Positions 6,506 through 14,442 of a stretch of DNA of 22,780 nt are shown piece after piece. The DNA comes from Thalassiosira profunda. Taxonomy: Eukaryota > Bacillariophyta > Thalassiosirophyceae > Thalassiosirales > Thalassiosiraceae. How positions within the stretch are numbered: position 1 is the first letter of the stretch; every line of letters starts with the position of its first letter. The notes under the pieces are model-generated. The model was not told the DNA's origin and searched no databases. It saw nothing but the letters and a program-made list of their open reading frames with translations. A program made the translations under genes and the position numbers. The DNA lies in assembly GCA_036939355.1 (NCBI GenBank), contig JALLAP010000369.1, forward strand, positions 1-22,780. The letters run 5' to 3'.

Positions 6506-9169
6506 ATGCGGTTACTGGGCGCAGTTGTCGCGAAGACGATGCAGGCAGGGTTCGCCCCCCAAAAATGGTGCATGTGCCCGGCACACCTGGGCCCTGCAAC
6601 AACCGGCGTTGGCGGAGTTGCAATTCGCACCAAGTCTAATCTAGGTCTAGTACATGCGATGCGAATTCGAGATCTGTTGTTGGAGGAGGACGATGGAACC
6701 ATGGCTATGACCAGCTTTGCGAAGAATCACAATCAGCGGTTATTCCGGAACCATCCTGGCAGAATGTCGAGGACGCTGGAGAATCTCTCGCGGCACGGTA
6801 TGTTTGTGGTCGGTGATGACTACTCATACATTGCTTTGGCTGAATCCGAGAGGGAGAAGAAACATGCAGCAGCATCTTCAATCCAGGCGTCCACAGTCGA
6901 AGTCGGGCAATCCAAATCAACAGAATCGAAGGCGAGGGCGTCCTATCGATATGCTACGCAAGTTCGTGATCTTCTACTAGAGGAGAATGACGGGATCATG
7001 CACATGTCCAGCTTTGCTCCGAAACACAGAAAACGGTACGCTTTCCCTACCATACCAAAAAAGCGTTATGGCAAAATAAAGAAGAAGCTGCAGAAGCTCA
7101 GCTCGCTGCATGGACTCTTCGTGGTCGATGCTTCGAGTGAGTACATTGGTTTGTCTGAATTGGGGAAGAAGGGAAAGCCGCAGCAGCAGCAGGCAGCCAT
7201 GACCAAATCGGCACAATCCGAGGCGGACAAACCTCCGGTTGCCCTGGTGAATTCCGAAGGAATGAGTATCTACGACAACGACGGTAGCAGTGGCGCTATT
7301 GAAAGCAAGGCTGCACTTCGACATGCGACGCAAGTTCGAGACCTGTTGTTGGAGGAGAAGGGTGGAGTCATGCCAATACAGACTCTGTATCGGAAGCACA
7401 AGAAACTGGGACAACATCTGTACAAGCGTGGCATAATGAGGAAGATGCTCCGAAGCATCAGCTTGCAATATGATATGTTTGAGGTATGTGGTAAATACAT
7501 TCGTTTATCTAAATCGGAGAAGCAGAAGCAGCGCTTGAAAAGAATAGAAATAGAGAGGCTGGAGAAGATCGACAAGGGGATGTCTGCGGTCGACGACACG
7601 CGAGGCTGCAACTGTGTGTCTAGCAAAGAAGAAGAAACGGAAGCATGTATCCAGGAGGACGTGACCGAATCGGCACTGTCCGAGGCGGATGAACATCCGA
7701 TTGCCGCAGAGAAGACGCCCGAACTATCCCAATGCGTTGCACTGGATTCTGAATTCGATCCGCCAAGAATTGCATTGGTGAATTCGGAAGGGGCGCCCAT
7801 CTATGACAGGTATTACACGCATGGCAATTCGGAGCCATTCTTCTCTGGGGTGCGGAAGGCCGTATCAAGATGCTATACGGATCCAGTATCCTGTGTCAAG
7901 ATGCTATTTGGAACAATCTCTGTGGAGCGATGTCGGTCGGAGGTTGCTGAATTGATACAGGGCAAAGTTGTGGTTGGACATTCTCTGCACAATGATTTTG
8001 CGGCTCTTGGCCTGTCCCATCCAGAACACCTCCTTCGAGATACGTGCATGCACGAGCCCCTTTTGAATGCAGGAAAGAAACCTAGTCTGAAGGCTCTCGC
8101 GAAGGAGCAACTCGGCGTGACAATCCAAGAGGAGGGCAGGCCGCATTGTCCTGCTGAAGATGCGTGGGCAGCAATGGAATTGTACAAAAAACACCGTGGA
8201 GACTTGGATGCGGCTGTTCTTCGCGGTGTCAAACATCGCAAAGCTTTGGCGAGTCAAGTGACGGATCTCATTGCAGATGCGGGAGGCAAAGTAGAACTCG
8301 GCGCCTTCGCGGAAAAGTATATCGCAAAGACTGGCGAGAAACATCCTTTCCCCCGCAGACAAATGAAGAAGGGTCTTCAACAATTGGCTGCTGAAACTGG
8401 GCTTTTCTCTGTCGTCAATACCGGCCACGAAGGAGCTGGGGTGTCATTCTTGACATATAACACCCCAGCTCTCACTCAGGCAGAGCAATCTATGCTTGGC
8501 GATGCAGCAGTAGAAATATCAGAGCCCAAGCCAGCTACAGAGCCAGAGACAAAGCGTGTCACTGTGGAACAAGCGAAATCTATGCTTGAGAATATGACAG
8601 CCGAGGATGCCCTGACGGCAATAGAGCAGTACAAAGCAAAAGCAAAACCAACTTCTGCGCCTGCATCAGCTCCAGAGCCAGAGACGAAGGATGCAACTGC
8701 AGAACAAGTCAAGGTCTTGCTTGGCATTGGAGGGGGTGCAATTTCTCTCGACACCTTTTCCGCGTTGTACGAGCAACGATATGGCAAGAAGCCCTTCGCC
8801 TCGGGCAAGCAAAAGAAGAAACTGGAACGGTTGGCATCAACCTCGGGCCTCTTCTCTGTCGTCTGCAAAACGAATGACAAGAACGCGTGCTTCTTGATTG
8901 ACACGTCATATTCTGTTGAGGATGCTCTGGCGGCAATAGAGCCAGAGTCAAAGGATGCCACTGCAGAACAAGTCAAGTTTTTGCTTGGCAGTGAAGGGGG
9001 TGCAATATCACTCGACACCTTTTCCGCGGTGTACGAGCAACGATATGGCAAGAAGCCATTCGCCAAAAGGCGGAGGAAGAATCTGGAGAAGTTGTCATCA
9101 ACCTCGGGCCTCTTCTCTGTTGTATGCAAAACTGATAACAAGAATGTGTGCTTCTTGATTGACGGGTAA
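6506..9169 (+). CDS. DEDDh 3'-5' exonuclease with six winged-helix-like (LOTUS/OST-HTH-like) repeats
   Basis: An 887-residue intronless frame. Residues 409-566 form an RNase T/REX4/ISG20-type DEDDh exonuclease domain. All catalytic positions are present: D414 and E416 in LDSE, D497 in GHSLHNDF, H547 and D552 in HCPAED. Six copies of a 65-75 residue module surround it, at about 52-112, 147-220, 271-335, 579-652, 730-803 and 818-887. The pattern is V-x-D/F-L-L, a Gly-Gly turn, F..xY..R.GK, K/R-rich helix, then GLFSVV and a closing strand. This resembles winged-helix LOTUS/OST-HTH domains, which bind RNA. An RNA-degrading or RNA-trimming role is inferred. An out-of-frame ATG at 6499 opens a short frame ending at 6639, and the next in-frame ATG is 6659 (residue 52, where repeat 1 begins). 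Residues 1-51 may therefore not be translated. The stop lies 29 bases from the stop of the converging transporter gene. Confidence 0.8.
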   Translation: MRLLGAVVAKTMQAGFAPQKWCMCPAHLGPATTGVGGVAIRTKSNLGLVHAMRIRDLLLEEDDGTMAMTSFAKNHNQRLFRNHPGRMSRTLENLSRHGMFVVGDDYSYIALAESEREKKHAAASSIQASTVEVGQSKSTESKARASYRYATQVRDLLLEENDGIMHMSSFAPKHRKRYAFPTIPKKRYGKIKKKLQKLSSLHGLFVVDASSEYIGLSELGKKGKPQQQQAAMTKSAQSEADKPPVALVNSEGMSIYDNDGSSGAIESKAALRHATQVRDLLLEEKGGVMPIQTLYRKHKKLGQHLYKRGIMRKMLRSISLQYDMFEVCGKYIRLSKSEKQKQRLKRIEIERLEKIDKGMSAVDDTRGCNCVSSKEEETEACIQEDVTESALSEADEHPIAAEKTPELSQCVALDSEFDPPRIALVNSEGAPIYDRYYTHGNSEPFFSGVRKAVSRCYTDPVSCVKMLFGTISVERCRSEVAELIQGKVVVGHSLHNDFAALGLSHPEHLLRDTCMHEPLLNAGKKPSLKALAKEQLGVTIQEEGRPHCPAEDAWAAMELYKKHRGDLDAAVLRGVKHRKALASQVTDLIADAGGKVELGAFAEKYIAKTGEKHPFPRRQMKKGLQQLAAETGLFSVVNTGHEGAGVSFLTYNTPALTQAEQSMLGDAAVEISEPKPATEPETKRVTVEQAKSMLENMTAEDALTAIEQYKAKAKPTSAPASAPEPETKDATAEQVKVLLGIGGGAISLDTFSALYEQRYGKKPFASGKQKKKLERLASTSGLFSVVCKTNDKNACFLIDTSYSVEDALAAIEPESKDATAEQVKFLLGSEGGAISLDTFSAVYEQRYGKKPFAKRRRKNLEKLSSTSGLFSVVCKTDNKNVCFLIDG
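8696..9167 (+). repeat. Recent 264-bp in-frame tandem duplication inside the exonuclease gene
   Basis: The segment from 8696 recurs from 8960 with an 88-codon period and most bases unchanged, including long identical runs around the GAGCAACGATATGGCAAGAA motif. It covers winged-helix-like repeats 5 and 6. The earlier repeats are far more divergent, so this pair duplicated last. Confidence 0.8.
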
Positions 9170-9198
9170 ATAGTAAAAGAAGACCAGCAATCTACTCA

Positions 9199-10830
9199 TC
9201 AACCCCCTTCCGCGCCCTTATCCCACGAAGCAATTGTTGCATAGGAGGCAGCGCCAACGCCAAAGAATCCAATCAGCACCACAAAGAAATTCAACAGACG
9301 CGTCGAGGTCGGCGAATCCTTGATGAGGCTGTTGTGCATCAGCGGAGGAAACACCAGGGCCAGCGGTATTCCAAAGAGCGAGCCAAGGATGGACACGACG
9401 TTGCCCAAGTAGTCGATGGCTACCACAGCGATGACGCCTAGCAGCAGAACAATGCACGTTGCCACTACGTTTCGTTTGATGGCGTCATTTGGTTGTGGCT
9501 TTCGTGTCCGCTTGTCACCCAGCAACGCCTTCACAGTAACCTGCATTGCAGGAAAGGCCTGCAGCGGGAAGGTAAAGATGACCGCGATGCTGTAAGCCAA
9601 TTGAACCGTCGTCGCAAGTTTACCCGTCAGCGATGCAGTCATGGCCGTCCGGATGCCATGCCCAAAGGCCGTGACGCACACGAAGGAGAAGAGGATGTAA
9701 AAGACCACTATCCACGATGTCACGATGCGATTGAGCGCTGGGAATTTTGCCTTGTCTTCCTCTTTGAAGACCGCTTCCTGCAAAGGCACGAGAAGGGTGA
9801 TGGAGCCCTCCATCATGAAGAATGCCGTGCCGATGAAGATGAACCAGGCGTCGGTGAATGCTGGAAGATCGCGCAAGTTTTCACGGAAGATTGTTGCGTC
9901 GGTGTCTGACGGTGCCGATCCTACCGCAAAGGCGAGGCACATCACCGACGCCAGGCCATATGCAATGAGCAACGTGGCTGCGACGTTGGTGGGCGTCAGC
10001 TTGCGAATGTCCGATATCCACGACAAGGGAACCTCAATTGCAAGCATGATGATCAGGAACACCACCTTTGGCGCCACATGCCCCGTCAAGGCAAACCAAC
10101 ACTGTTGCAAGTTTTGCGGCACGAAGATCAGATAGGTCAGGCATACACCGAATTGGAAGGAGGTGATGCCGAACTCCACCAAGAATGACCAGGGGCCAAA
10201 TGCCCTCCGCGCCAGTTCCGGGTACGTCAGCAGTTTCGGCGTGAATGTCTCGTCTTCCTCTGCCGCCAGAAGCGTCCGCACCTGCGATATCCGAGCCGCC
10301 ATCTGGTGGTTCCTCTCGCTTTCCAATTTCCAGCAATCCAGCAATCGGTACGCATTGAAGATGTAGCAAATTGTTGCAAATATCATCGCTGGCACCGCCA
10401 CCGCCCAGCCCGATGCCTGAAATCCATGCGGGAGGTATAGAATGGCCGGGCCGACGGTGCCTTTGATGATGCCAAAGGTGGCCGCGCCAAGCGAACCGCC
10501 CTCCGGTTCGACGATCTCCTCTTCCTCCTCCTCTTCAGTTATTTCTGCCGGGGCCGCCCCTTCCTTCTGGAACAACTCGTGCACGCTTCCATAGTCCTGC
10601 TTCGCCCTTCTGCGCACGCTAACGTAATGCAATGTCCCCGAATTGTCGATCCGTTCGTCCTGCCCGATGACGCCCGCCGAGTGCATGCGCAGGGAGATTT
10701 CCGAGCGGAAGAGATGCGATATGGAATCGCGGACGGGGCGAGCCGTCCGCTGTTGGATGCCAAAGTCGCGGGCCACGCGGCTGAGGCGGCCGGTGTCCTC
10801 GCCGGCGACATAGGTGCGGGCGGCCTCCAT
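9199..10830 (-). CDS. Amino-acid transporter, AAAP family (Aa_trans; SLC36/AVT3-like)
   Basis: A 543-residue protein with a hydrophilic N-terminal 130 residues containing a run of acidic residues (EEEEEEEIVEPEGG). The membrane domain of the amino acid/auxin permease family follows, opening with GSLGAATFGIIKGTVGPAIL and YLPHGFQASGW, the usual TM1 signature. About ten further hydrophobic segments reach the C-terminus. Proton-coupled or vacuolar amino-acid transport is typical of this group; the substrate is unknown. I start at the ATG at 10828-10830 (MEAARTY). The frame continues to 11139 but that part looks like 5' untranslated sequence and overlaps the neighbouring divergent gene. The stop codon is at 9199-9201, close to the exonuclease stop. 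Confidence 0.87.
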   Translation of the reverse strand: MEAARTYVAGEDTGRLSRVARDFGIQQRTARPVRDSISHLFRSEISLRMHSAGVIGQDERIDNSGTLHYVSVRRRAKQDYGSVHELFQKEGAAPAEITEEEEEEEIVEPEGGSLGAATFGIIKGTVGPAILYLPHGFQASGWAVAVPAMIFATICYIFNAYRLLDCWKLESERNHQMAARISQVRTLLAAEEDETFTPKLLTYPELARRAFGPWSFLVEFGITSFQFGVCLTYLIFVPQNLQQCWFALTGHVAPKVVFLIIMLAIEVPLSWISDIRKLTPTNVAATLLIAYGLASVMCLAFAVGSAPSDTDATIFRENLRDLPAFTDAWFIFIGTAFFMMEGSITLLVPLQEAVFKEEDKAKFPALNRIVTSWIVVFYILFSFVCVTAFGHGIRTAMTASLTGKLATTVQLAYSIAVIFTFPLQAFPAMQVTVKALLGDKRTRKPQPNDAIKRNVVATCIVLLLGVIAVVAIDYLGNVVSILGSLFGIPLALVFPPLMHNSLIKDSPTSTRLLNFFVVLIGFFGVGAASYATIASWDKGAEGG

Positions 10831-11054
10831 GTTGATGGGTAGCAAGCTAATGTATGGATGGGGGATGGGGATGATGGGCAGGGAAGGATAGAAGGAGATA
10901 CACAATTTTCTCATAGATTTGAAAAGGATTTGCCGCCAACTTTCACCGGCTTGAAGCAAGAGGATCCAACGCAAACCATGACTGGTGCATGCACCAAACC
11001 AAGCCGCTCGCACGGTAGCCTCACATTTGCAACCACCGACGGGCTTAGGGCACG
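10831..11054. promoter_or_regulatory. Divergent promoter, AAAP transporter / TLDc gene
   Basis: This 224-bp spacer separates two start codons on opposite strands. A TTGCAA palindrome lies at 11027-11032, 22 bases before the TLDc-gene ATG. No TATA box is clear. Confidence 0.45.
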
Positions 11055-13455
11055 ATGATGGCATCGACCGCGCCGCCGGCGGCGTCCGGAGGCGATGCCA
11101 AGGATGGAAAGGCCTCTCCTGCAACGACGGTGTCCACAACGACGATCGATACCGACGAGGCCACCGCCGCGGTTGATAACACTGCTAATGCTATGGCCGC
11201 ATCCAGCGCCCCCCACGATACCACCAACAACGGCATCGACGACCTGATCAAGAAGGATGGAAACCCCGCCACCCCCACGCGCCTATGCGAATCGGAGCCC
11301 GTCACATCCGCCTCTCGCAAGGCCGCCCGGGCGCGGTGGGACTTCGTCAAGAACCTCAACAGCTCGGCCGCCCGCGCCGAGAGGCGGGAGTTCAAGACTG
11401 GCAAACGAGTGAGCCTGACGACGGCCGAGGCGACGTTCCTGAACATGATTGCCAAGAGTCGATTGGATGGGGATCACGAGAGCCACGAGGAGGATGCTCC
11501 CAATGCTCCAGATGGTGCTGTTGACGAAGAAGGAAGCACTCCAAGAAGGCCCAGGGTTTCGGGCGGGACGCACTTCAAGCATCTGATCCAGGCGGTGGTG
11601 GCCAAGGAGCGCCTGCGCGATTCCATCAAGTCCAGGCTGTCGACTTTGAGTGGAGCCGAAGCCAAGTTCTTGAAGAAATTGGTGGAGAACGAAAGTGTAA
11701 CTCTGGAAGCGTTGGACAACGCAGTGCACGTGCTCGACAACGATCCTCTCTACAATGCAAACTTGCGTGAGAAGAGCGAGTTCATCAGTGACTTCGATGT
11801 GGGAGGGCTGGAGTCTGACGACGAGGATGAAGACGCCTTGAACGAAGCAGAGCGTCACATGGACGCCATCCTCGACGTAGAAGAGAAGCCCTTAGCACTA
11901 GCGCAAGAAGCCGGCGGTCCCGCCGGGCGTGCGGCCGGAGGGCGAGCACCCTGGAAAAGGGCGTGTGGAAGCTCGCCCATGGGGAGGCGGACGAGGACTT
12001 TGCAAAAGACCTTGCCAGCGCTACGAGCCTGGAATTGGACGAAGACGGATTGCCCCTCAAAACGACCGCGGTCGGCGATGCGATGGACCCGCTCCTCATG
12101 GCTGTGCCGATGGAGCAGACCCCTGCAGTGAAGAGCAAGAAGGATCTGGATGACTGTGCTGGGAGCGGACGCTCGTCTCATGGAGAGAAGGTCGGATTGG
12201 ATGAATTGCTGTCGTCAGTAAAAGATACGCCAGCTCTTCCTCTGAAGGCTGAGGCAAAGGAAGAGGTACCATCCATCGTTGACGAGCGAAAGGAGGAGCA
12301 AGAAAGCGTGCTAGCGCCATTCCTAGTGTGCTGCGGCGGCATGGAAGGCCTGACACTCATGGGCGCTCATCTTGATGAGAATGCGGATGGAGCTGCTGGC
12401 GCCACCGCAGGCACTGCTATCGAAGAAGAGGAGGGCGGCATTGAGTCTCAGAAGCGGTACCTCCACCTCGAGGAGCAAAGGGCAAAGAAGCTTTCGACGT
12501 GGATGGGAAGCCCGGAGGACTACCCGATCCTGGGGCTGAAGAAGAGGCCAGTGCGGCATGTGAACGATGAGGATGAGCTAGATGATGACATTGAGGAAAC
12601 AAAGACTGACGAGGGCGAAGACATCAGTGATCCGCTGGAGCCGCACGTTCTCTCGCCGTTGCTGATGAAGTGCTTGCGTGATCATCTTCCGTACGCGCTT
12701 CGGGAGGAGCAGTTCTGGCTCAAGTACAGTCTTGTTCGGGATGGGGCGTCCCTCGACGTCATCTTCCAAACGATGAGGCACTCACAGCACGCCATCCTCG
12801 CCATCGAAACCTCCGCGGGTGAGGTCCTTGGCTCCTTCACCTCTTCGCCGTGGCGTTCCAACGGCAACCGGTATTACGGATCGTGCGAGGCCTTCGTGTG
12901 GAGGCTCCGCAAATCGCGGTTGGACGTCGAGGGCGGCGACAGCTGCAGCAGTCTCGATGAATACATCCTGCGTGAAAGCTCGTTGGACTGTTTCAAGTGG
13001 AGTCCCAAAGATGGCAATCGAAATGTACAGCTATCGAACGGAAAGAAGTTGTTCGTTGGCGGTGGCAATCCGGAGACTGACGAATGGCAGGGAGGTGGAC
13101 ATAGCGAGGAGAAGAAGGAGGAGGAGATCGAATGGGGCATGGCGCTGGCGTTGGACCGTGACCTGCTCCGGGGCACGTCGAGCCGGTGTGCTACCTTCGG
13201 ATCGAGCCCACTCATCGACCAGACTCGCCACGCAAGTTCGGAGGTCTTCGAGATCATGAACATGGAGATATGGGTAAGTTGTTGCATCTTCGAGAGTGTA
13301 CCAGCATTCCTTTCAGACCTCGTCCCACCTCGTTCTCTCAACTTGATGGCTCCTTCTTGTTCCTCTAGGCTCTGACTTCGTGCATGAACGAAGAAGCAGC
13401 CGAGGAGCTCGAGCTCGGTCGGACCTTTGTCATGGGAGGCCACAAACGGCAGTAG
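11055..13455 (+). CDS. TLDc-domain protein (one intron; internal frame break near 11,900)
   Basis: The 3' half encodes a TLDc domain (about 12640-13455): FWLKYSLVRDGASLDVIF, then SSPWRSNGNRYYGSCEAFVW, NGKKLFVGGG, EWGMALALDRDLLRGTSSRC and FEIMNMEIW. TLDc proteins are linked to oxidative-stress resistance and V-ATPase regulation in other eukaryotes. Exon 1 ends at 13273 (donor GTAAGT) and resumes at 13369 after a 95-nt intron with acceptor TTCCTCTAG. The last exon gives 28 residues ending GHKRQ. The N-terminal part (11055 to about 11945) is a Ser/Ala-rich then helical, charged region of unknown function. Its frame differs from that of the TLDc half. Joining them needs either one extra base near 11930-11945 or a weak GT-AG intron, for example 11877-11959 (83 nt, phase 0, poor acceptor). 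The open frame after the join, STLEKGVWKLAHGEADEDF, looks genuine. Confidence 0.75.
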
Positions 13456-13647
13456 CTTGTGAGAGAAGTCGGTATCTTAGGGCACCGAACTGCTGAACTG
13501 CCATACCTATGAGCTTTTAACAAAGCAGTTCTTAGCGTTATTTAGCAATTCAATACAGCAGTCTGCCGCCTCGGTATGTTCATGCAGGTAGGCGCTGACC
13601 AGGACACCCAATAGCTAGCCCCCATAACAAAGGATACCTCCGCCTCT

Positions 13648-13998
13648 CTACTCTTCCTCCGACTTCTGATGATGAGGAAACAGCGTCTCCACCTCGTCGT
13701 CAATGACGTGTTCCACCACATCTGCCACCGCATGCTCAACCTTCTCCACGGCGTGAAAGAAAGCTTCCTCGGCAGCCTCGAGATCGTCAACCTCGCCTTT
13801 TACCTCCTCCACTTCATCCTTGTTCTTGCCTCCCAATTTGCGGCTGGTGGTCTTGATTTCCTTGTCGGCGTCGCGGATTGCCTTCGCATTGATGATGGTA
13901 GACTCGAGGCCCCAGGGGCCGAGCGGGGCGTAGTAGTACCCCCCTGAGGCATCTACAGTGGCGACGAGGAGGGCGGCGAGGGCGATAAGGCGAGTCAT
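13648..13998 (-). CDS. Small secreted or ER-lumen acidic protein
   Basis: A 116-residue protein with a clear N-terminal signal peptide (MTRLIALAALLVATVDA, cleavage probably before SGGYYY). The rest is a charged, helical, probably coiled-coil segment rich in Glu, Val and Lys, ending QKSEEE. There is no membrane anchor after the signal and no domain I recognise. The ATG at 13996-13998 directly precedes the signal. A TTGCAA palindrome lies 18 bases upstream (14017-14022). The function is unknown. The signal peptide and biased composition make a real gene likely. Confidence 0.65.
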   Translation of the reverse strand: MTRLIALAALLVATVDASGGYYYAPLGPWGLESTIINAKAIRDADKEIKTTSRKLGGKNKDEVEEVKGEVDDLEAAEEAFFHAVEKVEHAVADVVEHVIDDEVETLFPHHQKSEEE

Positions 13999-14442
13999 GG
14001 TGCGTCAGGTATCCTTTTGCAAGTGAGCTGTGTTCCAGAGGTGCATGCAACTGCTTTATGAGCCGAAGCTGACCATCAGAGAGGAGCAGCCTTTGCTCCT
14101 CCCGTCGGTCGGCAAGCTGTCAAAACCAAGATGTTCAGTGTTCTCATCTAACGATCGCCGAATCTGGCGACTATGTTAGCGGTTCGTTATTAGGTCCTTC
14201 GTTGAGAGGCTATATCTTATCGCTGACACCTTGGGGGAGGGCTGAGGCGCAGATTCGGCGTTGGGTAGCCATCAGGCAAACAACGCCGCGCCGATTGATT
14301 GCAGTGATATCCGTAATCCGCCTGGACCATCAACCCACGCGCAGAGGAGCATAGACCGCGGAGTAGCAGCAGTGCCTGAATTCGTCCCGGGCTACATTCT
14401 TGAAAGGATACCAGCAGAGGAATCTCGCCCATCAATCACAAA
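13999..14442. promoter_or_regulatory. Divergent intergenic region, secreted protein / repeat protein
   Basis: No gene is visible in this 444-bp gap. It contains a TTGCAA at 14017-14022 and an 8-bp hairpin, GAGGAGCA with its complement, at 14081-14101. An open frame at 14261-14446 lacks an ATG and is not called. Confidence 0.4.

Noticed and set aside
8476..9141. 221-codon minus-strand frame opposite the exonuclease repeats
   Set aside because: It arises from the complement of the repeated coding sequence. The plus frame encodes the conserved modules.
10831..11139. N-terminal extension of the AAAP transporter to 11139
   Set aside because: It begins at a non-standard site, overlaps the TLDc gene start and reads like untranslated sequence. 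The ATG at 10830 gives a normal transporter.
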